A stretch of 64,000 nucleotides of DNA from Gordonia polyisoprenivorans NBRC 16320 = JCM 10675 (GCF_000241325.1 NZ_BAEI01000097.1:1-64000); one strand, 5' to 3'; positions 44,076 through 52,804 are shown, counted from the stretch's first letter. Notes: generated by a model not told the origin, from the letters alone. Translations and numbers: made by a program.

Positions 44076-45253
44076 GACCGCTCGCCCAGCCACTCGGTGA
44101 TGGTGCCGACCGCCTTCTTCAGGTACGGCAGCTGCGCGCGCCCCGAATAGTAGTGGGTAGCACCGACGATGGTGCGCATCTGCTTGTCCGGGTGGCCGAC
44201 GGCGTCGTAGAGACGTTGGGTGTGGCTCGGCGTGCACGCGTTGTCGGCGCTGTTGCCGAGTACCAGCGTCGGCACGGCCAGATCGGCGGCACACCGCGGA
44301 CCATCGCCGTTGGCGTCGTCGAAACTCCACTGCGACAACCAACTCCGTAAGGTGGTGAAGCGGGCCAGGCCCACCGGTCCCATGTTGACGATCCTCGGGT
44401 CGCCGAGGTAGCAACCCGGTTCACGGTCGTTGGGGTCCTGGGTGAGGTCGAGCCACCGGGGGTCGGCCATGGTGCCGTGCACGACGAATCCCCGCTCCAT
44501 CAACGGTTCTCCCTTGGCCCGCAGATCGTCGAGTTGCTCACGCACCCACGCCGTGATGCGCCGGTTCCGGTCGATCTGGGCCGCACGGTATCGGGTGACG
44601 AAGTCGTCGGTGTACGGCGGCTGGTTCGGGTTGTTCGGGTTGTAGAGATCGAGTTCGGGATCACGCTTGTCTGGATCGGTCTCGTCGAGGATCGACGGGT
44701 CCATCCATTCGGTGAGCGTGCCGTGCCTGCTGACGTGCGCGGCGAGCAACATCATCCCGTCCGCCGCAGGCAGATCGAGCTGCGTCAGATCGGGCGGCTC
44801 GCCTGCGGGGGTCGCGGTGACCGTCGCATGTTGCGCCTGCTGCTGGTAGTACAGCGACAACGCTCCGCCGCCACTCCACCCGGCGAGAACGACATTGCGG
44901 TACCCGAGCCGATCGCGGGCATCGGCGACGCATGCGCCGAGATCCTGGACGACCTTCTCCATGATCAACGCGCTGTCGACACCCCGGTAGCGGCTGTTGC
45001 AGTAGATGACGTGGTGGCCGGCGCGGGCGAGCGCATTGGTCATCGGTAGATAGGCTCCACCGCCGATGGGGTGCATGAACACGATGACGGTGTCCGAGCT
45101 GATTCCCTTGGGCTGCAAGAGATAACTCTCGAGCACCACGCTCTCGGTGACACCGCCGTAGGTGTCCCGGTAGGCCGAGGTGTCGTCGAAGACGACGAGA
45201 TAGGGGATGCGGTCGTAGTCGAATTTGCGCGCCGTCGAATCCGTGGGGCTCAT
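44060..45253 (-). CDS. Alpha/beta hydrolase (DUF1100-like size)
   Basis: A 397-residue alpha/beta hydrolase, larger than usual. VIVFMHPIGGGAYLPMTNALARAG precedes the nucleophile elbow VVLAGWSGGGALSLYY; late VPTLVLGNSADNACTPS supplies an Asp and GATHYYSG the His. A roughly 150-residue cap or insert with DPDKRDPELDLYNPNNPN lies between. ATG 45253 overlaps the dioxygenase stop by ATGA. It could cleave a ring-opened product or ester; unproven. Confidence 0.88.
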   Translation of the reverse strand: MSPTDSTARKFDYDRIPYLVVFDDTSAYRDTYGGVTESVVLESYLLQPKGISSDTVIVFMHPIGGGAYLPMTNALARAGHHVIYCNSRYRGVDSALIMEKVVQDLGACVADARDRLGYRNVVLAGWSGGGALSLYYQQQAQHATVTATPAGEPPDLTQLDLPAADGMMLLAAHVSRHGTLTEWMDPSILDETDPDKRDPELDLYNPNNPNQPPYTDDFVTRYRAAQIDRNRRITAWVREQLDDLRAKGEPLMERGFVVHGTMADPRWLDLTQDPNDREPGCYLGDPRIVNMGPVGLARFTTLRSWLSQWSFDDANGDGPRCAADLAVPTLVLGNSADNACTPSHTQRLYDAVGHPDKQMRTIVGATHYYSGRAQLPYLKKAVGTITEWLGERSWTSL

Positions 45254-46359
45254 ACCTGTGCCTCCGCGGCGACCTCGGCGGCAGCTGCGGCCGTCATCAC
45301 CGGGGTGGCGGTGAGTCGAAGACGGGTGTCGATCGCGATGACCTGCCATTCGACGCGTTGGTCGACCTCGAATCGGCGCCGGGCTCGTTCGCGCGCGCGT
45401 TCGGGAATGCCGTGGTGGATTCCTTGTGGCGCATGCGAAATCAGACCGGGCGGCATGTCGATGCCGAAGACGCTGCCGCCGTGATAAAAGGCGATCTCGT
45501 CGAAGTCGGTGTTGCGGTGATACCAGGGCAACCGTTCGGTGCCCGGGCGGCCTTCGACGGGTCGGGGCAGGAAGTTCATCACGTACACGCCGGTGGCCTG
45601 CATGAACAGATGCACCGTCGGTGGCAGATGCACCGTCTCGGAGGTGATCACGTCGTAGTCCTCGATGTTGAAGGTGAATGCGAAGTTGTCTCCGCGCCAG
45701 CCTTCGACGTCGAGCGGGTTGAACGGGTAGAAGAGCGACGTGGCGCCCTCACGCTGCCGGAACCGCACCTCGTACTCTTCGCGCCCGTCGTCGCCGAACA
45801 CCTCCGCCTCGGGCACGACCACCAACGACGGGTCGAACGGGAAGAAACGTCCCAGCACGCCGGCGTCGGGGACCCGGTACTCCTCGGTGGCCTCGATGAT
45901 CAGGAAGTGGCAGCGATCGTCGGGGATCTGCCGGAAGGTGGTGCCCTTCGGGAGGTAGACCCAATCGCCCGGGCGGTAGGCCAGTCGCCCGAATTCGGTC
46001 TCGAAATGACCGGTGCCGTCGTGGACGAAGATCAACTCGTCGCCATCGACGTTGCGGGTGTAGAAGGGCGCCACGGTGTCTCGACGCGACAGCGAGATCC
46101 GACAATCGGCGTTGTGGAACATGAGCAGCGGCTCACCGGCCGGGTCGATCTGATCGGTCGGCGTCAGATCCGTTGTCGCGCGGTCGACCCCGGCGAGATC
46201 TCCGACGGCACGGTACTGCGTCGGGTCGTTGCGGCGGTACAGGTGTGCGGTTCGCCCGGTGAACCCGTAGCGGCCGAGCTCGTCGTCCTTGAGGTCCTCG
46301 ACGTCGCGGTGAACCTGACGAGGCGTCCGGCCCTTGCGGTGGGTGATGAACGACTCCAT
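45250..46359 (-). CDS. Homogentisate 1,2-dioxygenase-like enzyme
   Basis: A 369-residue cupin dioxygenase. The N-terminal beta part has PLLMFHNADCRIS and FVHDGTGHFETEFGRLAYRPGDWVYLPKGTTF. The C-terminal part has WYHRNTDFDEIAFYHGGSVFG and SHAPQGIHHG, matching His, Glu and His iron ligands of homogentisate dioxygenase. It is shorter than classical HmgA (about 430-445), so the substrate may be a substituted hydroquinone. ATG 46359 with GGAG upstream. Confidence 0.87.
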   Translation of the reverse strand: MESFITHRKGRTPRQVHRDVEDLKDDELGRYGFTGRTAHLYRRNDPTQYRAVGDLAGVDRATTDLTPTDQIDPAGEPLLMFHNADCRISLSRRDTVAPFYTRNVDGDELIFVHDGTGHFETEFGRLAYRPGDWVYLPKGTTFRQIPDDRCHFLIIEATEEYRVPDAGVLGRFFPFDPSLVVVPEAEVFGDDGREEYEVRFRQREGATSLFYPFNPLDVEGWRGDNFAFTFNIEDYDVITSETVHLPPTVHLFMQATGVYVMNFLPRPVEGRPGTERLPWYHRNTDFDEIAFYHGGSVFGIDMPPGLISHAPQGIHHGIPERARERARRRFEVDQRVEWQVIAIDTRLRLTATPVMTAAAAAEVAAEAQV

Positions 46360-46403
46360 CTCGACACTCCTTCGTGGGTGGTGCGGCACGGTCGTGCCGG
46401 AAA

Positions 46404-47621
46404 CTATCGGCGGGGCAACCCGAGTCCGCGTTGGGCGATCACGGAGAGCTGGATCTCGTCGGTGCCGCCGGCCAGGTGCAGGGCGGGGACGCCGAGGATG
46501 AATTCCGACCACGCGAAGGTGTCGGGGTCACCGTTGTCGACGAATGCCCGCTCCCCGAGCACTTCGGTTGCCAGGCGGGCGATCTCGTCGGCGGCGCGGA
46601 CCATCAGCAACTTGAGCACCGATCCGCTGACCGGCGCCATCCGGTGGCTCCACGATCCGGGGCTGAGCCCGGCCGCGGCACGCATGGCGGTCACTGCGGT
46701 TACGGTACGCGCGATCTGCGGCCGATGGACCGGATCCGCCTCGGCGTCGAGGCGGCGCACCAACTCGACGAGCCGCGCCATCACTACCGGCGTCAGCGGG
46801 CCACCGGGACCGCTCATCGTCGACCGCTCGCTACCCAGGCTCGTCGAGGCCACCGCCCAGCCCTCACCGATCCCCCCGATCCGGCGGCTGTCGGAGACCC
46901 GGACCCCATCCAGAAAGACCTCGTTGAACGCCGCTCCACCGGTCATCTGCCGGATCGGGCGCACCGTGATCCCGGGCGCATGCATGTCGAGCAGGAACAT
47001 GGTGAGGCCGGCGTGTTTGGGCGCCTCGGGATCGGTGCGCACCAGGGCCTCGCCGACGTCGGCGAGATGGCCCATCGAGGTCCACACCTTCTGACCGGTG
47101 ATCACCCAGTCGTCACCGTCACGCACCCCACGGGTGGTCACAGACGCGAGATCCGATCCGGCGCCGGGCTCGCTGAACAGCTGGCAGCCGATCAGATCGC
47201 CCCGGAACAGCGCGGGCAGCACGGAGTCACGCAAGTGCGCGGGCGCGTGTCGGAGCAGGGCCGGCGCGACGATGTTCAATCCGACGAAAAGTGCTTCGCG
47301 GGACGGGAATCCGAGCTCGTCGAGGACATTCTCCAGGACCTCGTCGTGTGCCGCGGACAGCCCGAGACCGCCGAGTTCGACCGGCCCGCCGGGCCATGCG
47401 ACACCCGCGTCGAACAGCGCCCCCTGCAGTCGGCGCATCCGCGCGACCACCTCCTCGTGACCCGCACGAAGCTCTTCTACCGCCGCGATCCGGTCGCCTC
47501 CGGATTCACCGGCGTCGGGATCTTTGACCTCAGAACAGAACTCACCGGTCATGTCTGCGAGGCGACGCCGCAGATGTCGGGCGAAGGCGTCGAGCCCCGT
47601 GGGAATCCCGGTGAGCGTCAT
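46404..47621 (-). CDS. Acyl-CoA dehydrogenase, FadE type
   Basis: A 405-residue acyl-CoA dehydrogenase. QLFSEPGAGSDLASVTTRGVRDGDDWVITGQKVWTS in residue order carries the FAD/substrate contacts, and GGTDEIQLSVIAQRGLGLPR is the C-terminal signature. The region around GSWSHRMAPVSGSVLKLL fits the active-site side. It overlaps the HpaB-like stop by four bases and is 44 bases before the dioxygenase. Probably the catalytic partner of the second dehydrogenase gene. Confidence 0.92.
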   Translation of the reverse strand: MTLTGIPTGLDAFARHLRRRLADMTGEFCSEVKDPDAGESGGDRIAAVEELRAGHEEVVARMRRLQGALFDAGVAWPGGPVELGGLGLSAAHDEVLENVLDELGFPSREALFVGLNIVAPALLRHAPAHLRDSVLPALFRGDLIGCQLFSEPGAGSDLASVTTRGVRDGDDWVITGQKVWTSMGHLADVGEALVRTDPEAPKHAGLTMFLLDMHAPGITVRPIRQMTGGAAFNEVFLDGVRVSDSRRIGGIGEGWAVASTSLGSERSTMSGPGGPLTPVVMARLVELVRRLDAEADPVHRPQIARTVTAVTAMRAAAGLSPGSWSHRMAPVSGSVLKLLMVRAADEIARLATEVLGERAFVDNGDPDTFAWSEFILGVPALHLAGGTDEIQLSVIAQRGLGLPRR

Positions 47622-48994
47622 GCCAATCCCGCGAGCTCCAGAGCCGCGCGCTTGGCCTTGTCCATGTCGTAGTGTTTGCGTGCCACCAGACGTTGCGCGT
47701 AGAGTCCGCCGCCGGACTGCAGCATCGTCACCAGCTGCCAGCCACCATAGGCGTCGGCGGTGAAGTCGCGGATGGCGTGGAACAGTCTGGTGCGGTAATC
47801 GCCGTCGATGCCGTCCTTGGTGCGCATGTACTTCTTGATCAGCGGGCCCACCTCGTCGTTGTCGAGGTCGGCGGTCGACGGTGCGGTGAGGATCGAGCCG
47901 CCGCCGATGTCATGGAGATGTCGCACCATCAGGCTGTAATCGGCTGCGGCGTAATGCTTCGCGGCATTGGTGTAGAGCTCGCTCGGAAAGTACCAGCCCT
48001 CCGGGCTCTCCTCGGCGTTGGCGATCGCCGCCTCGAGGCCGGACCGGACCATGGTGGCGTAGATGACCATTTCGGCGATCTTCTCGCGAATGTGGTTGAT
48101 GCGTTCGGTGCCGTTGGCCTCGGCGATCAGCTGCGCCAGCCCGACGAGTTGATCGGCGAACTCCGACATGTGGGCGGTTCCGCCGAGACGCTCCCACAGT
48201 CCGAGCGCGTGGGCGAAGGTCGCCGAATGGCCGACCTGACCGTCGAGGAAGACCCGCTCGGCGGGGACGAAGACGTCGTCGAAGATGATGAAGCCCTCGG
48301 GCATATTGTGTTTCGCGCTGACCGGGAAGTCGCCTTCGCGCTCACGGGGTGCGTAGCTGGTGTTGACGATGCGCACGCCCGGCGCGTTGACCGGCACCGC
48401 GCATGCGATCGCGTAATCCTCCTCGCCCGGTTTCATGTTCTTGGTGGGCATGACGACGAGTTCGTGACAGACCGCCGCCGACGAGATGTGCAGTTTGGCG
48501 CCACGGATGACGACGCCGTCGGGGCGGCGCTCGACGATCCGCGTGTAGACGTCGGGATCCTCCTGCGCCCCCGGCGGCAGCCGACGGTCGCCCTTGGCGT
48601 CGGTGATGGCCTGCACGCAGCGCAGGTCGTTGCGCCGGCAGTAGTCGAAGTAGTCCTCGATGCGTGCGGACGCCTCGGGGTGATCGGCGCGCATGCGGGC
48701 GGCCGCGGTCAGCAACGCGAGCAAGCCCTGGCTGGTGGTGACGGTGACCATGTCCCAGTGCAGCAGGTCCGACAGCAATTCCTTGAGTTGGGCAGGGCTG
48801 CGCGGGATGTCGAAGTACGGACCGCTCGCATCATCGCCCGGTCGGTAATGGTCGGCGTAACCCTGGCCCACGAGTTCGATGGCGGTGGCGAATTGCGGGT
48901 GCCGCGAGAGATCTTTGACCTGCTCCCCCTCGGCGAAGATCCGGCGACCGTCGTCGAGGGACGCGACGTAGGAGTCCCTGGTCATCATCGCCAT
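47618..48994 (-). CDS. HpaB/4-hydroxyphenylacetate 3-hydroxylase family flavoprotein
   Basis: A 458-residue member of the HpaB/PvcC/AbfD family, which binds FAD in an acyl-CoA-dehydrogenase-like fold. RDSYVASLDDGRRIFAEGEQVKDLSRHP at the start, VIRGAKLHISSAAVCHELVVMP and FIIFDDVFVPAERVFLDG are diagnostic. Two-component hydroxylases need a separate flavin reductase, which is not in this cluster. ATG 48994 is the first gene under operator site 2. A 4-hydroxybutyryl-CoA dehydratase role is less likely because the iron-sulphur Cys set is not evident. Confidence 0.9.
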   Translation of the reverse strand: MAMMTRDSYVASLDDGRRIFAEGEQVKDLSRHPQFATAIELVGQGYADHYRPGDDASGPYFDIPRSPAQLKELLSDLLHWDMVTVTTSQGLLALLTAAARMRADHPEASARIEDYFDYCRRNDLRCVQAITDAKGDRRLPPGAQEDPDVYTRIVERRPDGVVIRGAKLHISSAAVCHELVVMPTKNMKPGEEDYAIACAVPVNAPGVRIVNTSYAPREREGDFPVSAKHNMPEGFIIFDDVFVPAERVFLDGQVGHSATFAHALGLWERLGGTAHMSEFADQLVGLAQLIAEANGTERINHIREKIAEMVIYATMVRSGLEAAIANAEESPEGWYFPSELYTNAAKHYAAADYSLMVRHLHDIGGGSILTAPSTADLDNDEVGPLIKKYMRTKDGIDGDYRTRLFHAIRDFTADAYGGWQLVTMLQSGGGLYAQRLVARKHYDMDKAKRAALELAGLA

Positions 48995-49044
48995 GTGAGG
49001 CCTCTTTCGGGTGAGGGGAATGGGCGCGCGAGTTGGGCTCGACT

Positions 49045-49072
49045 TTTCTGATGCTAGATTCAGATTCAGAAA
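49045..49072. promoter_or_regulatory. Operator candidate, site 2 of the catabolic cluster
   Basis: TTTCTGATGCTAGATTCAG then ATTCAGAAA, 51 bases upstream of the HpaB-like ATG. It is 22/28 identical to 39216-39243. The two sites face inward from both ends of the cluster, so one regulator could control both arms. Confidence 0.7.
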
Positions 49073-49189
49073 TATACAAGCGCTTGAGTGCTGTCCATTG
49101 CACCTGCACGCCGAGTGGGTGAGGCTGGTTGTCATGACCGTGCAGGCCGCGAGGTGCGATCGCACCACCTTCGCGACGAACCGCAGGAT

Positions 49190-49489
49190 CTCCCCCACGT
49201 CGACGACCTCGACGACTGGTCTCTCTGGTGTGCGCGGATCCGGCCGGGTCACCGCACGACCGGGCTCGTGCACCCACTCATCGCCGGTGCCGTCGACTTC
49301 GCACGGGATCGGGGCGCACCAGCGGTCGAGGCAAACCCCGTGGACAACCGCGGCGAACGCGTCGACCTCACGATGGCCTACGTCGGCACCCGCGCCATGT
49401 TCGAGACCGCCGGTTTCGTCAAGGCTTCCGACACGACGTCGGTGCTCAACGGCTTTCCGCGGGTCATCATGCGATTGCCGCTGGGGTAA
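49190..49489 (+). pseudogene. 5'-truncated GNAT acetyltransferase remnant
   Basis: The frame ending at 49489 reads DDWSLWCARIRPGHRTTGLVHPL and GAVDFARDRGAPAVEANPVD, then AYVGTRAMFETAGFVKASDT, a typical GNAT acetyl-CoA-binding half. The frame upstream has no GNAT sequence or ribosome site, and the first half of the domain is missing. The fragment lies downstream of operator site 2 and may be a deletion relic. Expression is unlikely. Confidence 0.6.
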
Positions 49490-49522
49490 GGGTGTGCCGT
49501 GGCCGGATACCCATCGGCGCAC

Positions 49523-49676
49523 GGGGTCTCGAGGCTCCGTCGCTATCGCTCCTACGCACCTCGACCACCGGGAGGACAGCCCCCGCTGGGGTGGAGGTGC
49601 ACCTCGACCACCGGGGAGAAGGCCTCCCCACTCGATGGTCGAGGTGCGAGCCGCGTGCGGCGAGCCTCGAGACCGC
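49523..49676. repeat. Cluster of dispersed hairpin repeats, copies B and C
   Basis: Copy B (49523-49575, plus) reads GGTCTCGAGGCTC, middle, GCACCTCGACCACCGGG. A partial right arm GTGCACCTCGACCACCGGGG is at 49598-49617. Copy C (49636-49674) is the same unit inverted: TGGTCGAGGTGCGAG, middle, GAGCCTCGAGACC. B and C face each other and could form a large foldback. The related copy A is at 6553-6596. Confidence 0.75.
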
Positions 49677-49698
49677 TTGCCACGGTGCTGGTTCCGGC

Positions 49699-50439
49699 TC
49701 ACCCCGACGAGCAAAGCGCATCCAACGAGCAGTCGGGAACGTGAATCCAGCCCTCCCGCAGCGCCACCGATCGGTCGGCGTCGTCCGGTAGACGAGTGTG
49801 CCCCAGCTGCGCGGCACGGGCGATGAGTGCGGTGACGACGGCGTCGAAGGCGTTGTCGTCACGGCACATGAGCGCGTGGTGATCGCCGAGATCGAGCCAC
49901 CCGGCAGCGTCCTGCAGCGCCGCCACGAGATCGGCCAGCGACTCCCGGTTGCCCGCCCGCTTGTAGCCGCGGGAACGCAGGCCCCAATGTCGCAGAGCGC
50001 CTGCGGGATACGCCTCCACTGCCCAGCCGTCCACACGATCGACGACGCCGAGGTCGGCCAGTAGCCCGGCGCAGCGGAACGCGACATGGGCGATCTGATC
50101 GGCGGACACGCTCAATGGCCGTCCCAGTCCGTGCTCGACGAGAAACCGGTCGGTGCGCCGAAATGCCAAGGGACGTCGGCGGTCGATCGCGTCGAGCCCG
50201 CTGCCGGTCGGCGTCGCGCCGCGGTGGTGGGCGACGACGAAGTCGACGAACTCCTCGGGCCACCCGAACGGCGAATCGATCCCCACCCGCGCCGACCCGG
50301 CCACCAGGGCCCGGATAGTCGCATCGTCGGCGGGTGTCACCAGCTCGACCAGCCGCGCGACGCCTGCCGACCAGTCGATCACCGCGACCGCGGTCGATGC
50401 CGGTGCGGCCGCGAGATCGACTCCGGCGGTGCGTGTCAC
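49699..50439 (-). CDS. DUF429 family protein
   Basis: A 246-residue DUF429 protein. GVDLAAAPASTAVAVIDW at the start, RVGIDSPFGWPEEFVDFV and RRTDRFLVEH fit this RNase H-like predicted nuclease family; AYPAGALRHWGL and DNAFDAVVTALIARAA near the end carry further conserved acids. No experimental role is known to me. It is 23 bases after the TrpB2 gene on the same strand and ends beside the repeat cluster. Confidence 0.88.
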   Translation of the reverse strand: MTRTAGVDLAAAPASTAVAVIDWSAGVARLVELVTPADDATIRALVAGSARVGIDSPFGWPEEFVDFVVAHHRGATPTGSGLDAIDRRRPLAFRRTDRFLVEHGLGRPLSVSADQIAHVAFRCAGLLADLGVVDRVDGWAVEAYPAGALRHWGLRSRGYKRAGNRESLADLVAALQDAAGWLDLGDHHALMCRDDNAFDAVVTALIARAAQLGHTRLPDDADRSVALREGWIHVPDCSLDALCSSG

Positions 50440-50462
50440 ACGTGTGACCGGTCGAGAAGCAC

Positions 50463-51767
50463 TCAGGCCATCATGCCGTCGAGGAACTCCGCGTAGGCGG
50501 GCAGATCGAGCTGACCGTGGCCCGACAATCCGATGACGATGACCTGCTCGGTGGGATCGTCGGCGACGTGTGCCGCGGCTGCGGCGATGGCATGCGTCGA
50601 CTCCGGCGCGGGCACGATGCCTTGGGTCCGCGCGAACTGGACGCCGGCCTCGAACGCCTTGCGCTGGGCGATCGCGATGCCCTGCACGAGTCCGAGTTCG
50701 ACGGTGTGGCTCAGCGCGGGCGCCATGCCGTGGTAGCGCAGGCCACCGGCGTGGATCGGGTCCGGCACAAAATCCATTCCGAGCGTGTGCATCTTGAGTA
50801 GCGGGGTCAGTCCGGCGACGTCACCGTGGTCGTACCGGTACTCACCCTGCGTGATCGACGGGCAGGCGGCGGGTTCGGCGGCAACGATCCGCGGATTCGA
50901 CCGTCCGGCCAGCTTCTCCCGCAGGAACGGGAACGAGAGACCGGCGAGGTTCGATCCGCCTCCGGCGCAACCGAAGACGACGTCGGCGCCGCCCGGCTCG
51001 ACGCCGGCGAGCTGCTCGACGGCCTCCTGGCCGATGACACTCTGGTGGAGCACAACGTGATTGAGGACGCTGCCGAGCGCATACCGGGTGTCGTCGTGGG
51101 TCGCGGCGACCTCGACGGCCTCACTGACCGCCATGCCCAGGCTCCCGGTGGTGTTCGGGTCCTTGGCGAGCATCGCGCGGCCGGCCTCGGTGAGGTCGGA
51201 CGGACTCGGGTGCACCGTCCCTCCGTAGGTCCGCATCAGATATCCGCGGTACGGCTTGGAATCGTAGGACGCACGCACCTGCCACACCTCGACGTCGATG
51301 CCGAACTGCGCTCCGGCGAAGGCCAGCGCGCTACCCCACTGGCCCGCCCCGGTTTCTGTCGTCAGCTTGCGCACTCCGTCGACGGAGTTGTAATAGGCCT
51401 GCGCGACAGCCGAATTGGTCTTGTGACTGCCGACCGGGCTGACGCCCTCGTACTTGACATAGATCCGCGCACCGGTGTTCAGCGACTCCTCGAACCGTCG
51501 CGCGCGAATCAGCGGCGACGGCCGCCACATCCGGTAGATCTCCCGAACCGGCTCGGGGATCTCGATGTAGGGCTCGGTCGACACCTCTTGAGCGATCAGC
51601 CCTGCCGGGAAGAGCGCGGCGAGATCGTCGGGACCGACCGGCTCTTTGGTGCCCGGGTGCAGGTGCGGCGGGATCGCCTCGTCGAGCTCGGCTGCCAGGT
51701 TGTACCAGTGCGTCGGCACGTCCACGGTGATCAGATCCGGGCTGGTGGCATCCACGTGCGTCGTCAT
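50463..51767 (-). CDS. Tryptophan synthase beta-like protein, TrpB2 type
   Basis: A 434-residue PLP enzyme. KYEGVSPVGSHKTNSAVAQAYY contains the PLP-binding Lys, TETGAGQWGSALAFAG the substrate loop, and FGCAGGGSNLAGL the phosphate-binding Gly/Ser loop. The long N-terminus and the PVGSHK and PAPESTHA motifs place it in the stand-alone TrpB2 group, which lacks an adjacent trpA. ATG 51767 is chosen over the 11-residue longer frame. It may make tryptophan from indole plus serine or act on another acceptor. Confidence 0.92.
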   Translation of the reverse strand: MTTHVDATSPDLITVDVPTHWYNLAAELDEAIPPHLHPGTKEPVGPDDLAALFPAGLIAQEVSTEPYIEIPEPVREIYRMWRPSPLIRARRFEESLNTGARIYVKYEGVSPVGSHKTNSAVAQAYYNSVDGVRKLTTETGAGQWGSALAFAGAQFGIDVEVWQVRASYDSKPYRGYLMRTYGGTVHPSPSDLTEAGRAMLAKDPNTTGSLGMAVSEAVEVAATHDDTRYALGSVLNHVVLHQSVIGQEAVEQLAGVEPGGADVVFGCAGGGSNLAGLSFPFLREKLAGRSNPRIVAAEPAACPSITQGEYRYDHGDVAGLTPLLKMHTLGMDFVPDPIHAGGLRYHGMAPALSHTVELGLVQGIAIAQRKAFEAGVQFARTQGIVPAPESTHAIAAAAAHVADDPTEQVIVIGLSGHGQLDLPAYAEFLDGMMA

Positions 51768-51871
51768 GGCTGACAACTGTAGCGGGCCCACGCACGACAA
51801 GTTGCCGGGTCGTCGGACGCGGGGATCTGCGAGATTGCGGAGAGTTTGCTATGTTCAATTCTCAATCAGTT

Positions 51872-51890
51872 GTACTCACGTCGTGAGTAC
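51872..51890. promoter_or_regulatory. Perfect 19-bp palindrome before a small secreted protein
   Basis: GTACTCACG-T-CGTGAGTAC: nine-base arms without mismatch around one base. It lies 24 bases before GTG 51915 and 104 bases from divergent trpB2. A dimeric repressor site is likely; the regulator is not in the neighbourhood. Confidence 0.6.
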
Positions 51891-51914
51891 TAGCGACAAG
51901 GGGAGGTTGTTGAC

Positions 51915-52298
51915 GTGCACAAGAAACTTGTGGGCCTACTGGTGGCACTGGCTGCCGTGACCGGGCTGCTACTCATCGGGGGCGGGCACGCGAGTGCGGC
52001 TGACGTTCGGGACACACCGACAAGAGTGTGGGTGGGTTTCACCCCCGCCGAAACCAAGCAGATCGCGGCCAGCGGGGTCGAGTCGATCTTCGACACCCCG
52101 CAGCTGCGCCCGTACTGGTACGCCAATCCGGACCGCGACTCCCGGTACAAGACGTTCTACGTCCCGGGTAAGGGCTACGTCGTCTACACCAGCGCCCAGG
52201 CGATGGTCAAAGAGGCCGCAAGCCACCCCAACGGCCGAGTCTGGGTGTCGTACAACAAGACACTGCCCAAGCCGCTGACCTTGTGGACCGAGTTCTGA
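51915..52298 (+). CDS. Small secreted protein, unknown
   Basis: A 127-residue protein with signal peptide MHKKLVGLLVALAAVTGLLL...GHASA cut near residue 28; the mature part is about 99 residues, without Cys. VWVGFTPAETKQIAASG and YVPGKGYVVYTSAQAMVKEAA are its clearest features. GTG 51915 follows GGGGAGG by nine bases. I recognise no family. A perfect palindrome upstream implies tight regulation. It could be a secreted effector or toxin-like protein, but nothing shows this. Confidence 0.7.
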   Translation: MHKKLVGLLVALAAVTGLLLIGGGHASAADVRDTPTRVWVGFTPAETKQIAASGVESIFDTPQLRPYWYANPDRDSRYKTFYVPGKGYVVYTSAQAMVKEAASHPNGRVWVSYNKTLPKPLTLWTEF

Positions 52299-52415
52299 TC
52301 CAGTGACGTTCTGATCCGGTAACGGGCAACGGCACCCGGCGAGACGTTCGCCGGGTGCCGTGCTGTCTCCGCTCGGGCGCATCTCACCCACCTCGGCGGT
52401 TATCGGACACCAACG

Positions 52416-52793
52416 TCATCGGACACCGACGATTTGTCTGTCCGGCTCGATGAGTGCCACCGTGCGGTCGCGGGAGTAGGGCCGGCCGGTGTACTTCATG
52501 GCGATCCGGTCGATGATCTGCCACGCGCGGTCGCCGTCGAGCCAGGCGACGACGTGCCCACGGATTGCAATGGGGTGGAATGGATTGTCGGTCGGGGCGA
52601 TGGACAGGGCGACCCGCGGATCGCGACGCAGGTTCCTGGCCTTGAGTGAGTGTGGTCCGGTGAAGATCACGATCTGGTCGTCTTCGGTGCCGACGAAGAC
52701 CGGAACCGCATGGGGTGAACCATCTTCTCCGACGGTGGCGAGGTGTGCGATGGATGCGCCATCGAGAACGTGACGGACTTCTGGATCGAGCAT
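52416..52793 (-). CDS. PPOX-type flavin/F420-dependent enzyme
   Basis: A 125-residue split-barrel protein. IAHLATVGEDGSPHAVPVFVG, IVIFTGPHSLKARNLRRDPRVALSI and YTGRPYSRDR match the PPOX class that is probably F420-dependent, common in actinobacteria. It reduces or oxidises small substrates with a deazaflavin or flavin cofactor. It starts 11 bases after the frameshifted epimerase gene, in one minus-strand unit with the reductase at 53718. Confidence 0.88.
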   Translation of the reverse strand: MLDPEVRHVLDGASIAHLATVGEDGSPHAVPVFVGTEDDQIVIFTGPHSLKARNLRRDPRVALSIAPTDNPFHPIAIRGHVVAWLDGDRAWQIIDRIAMKYTGRPYSRDRTVALIEPDRQIVGVR

Positions 52794-52804
52794 GATGCGC
52801 TCCT

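Noticed and set aside
45358..47094. 578-codon plus-strand frame opposite the dioxygenase and dehydrogenase genes
   Set aside because: It crosses two real genes and their gap and shows only composition-driven sequence.
47672..49051. 459-codon plus-strand frame opposite the HpaB-like gene
   Set aside because: Antisense to a clear HpaB family protein, and it runs through operator site 2.
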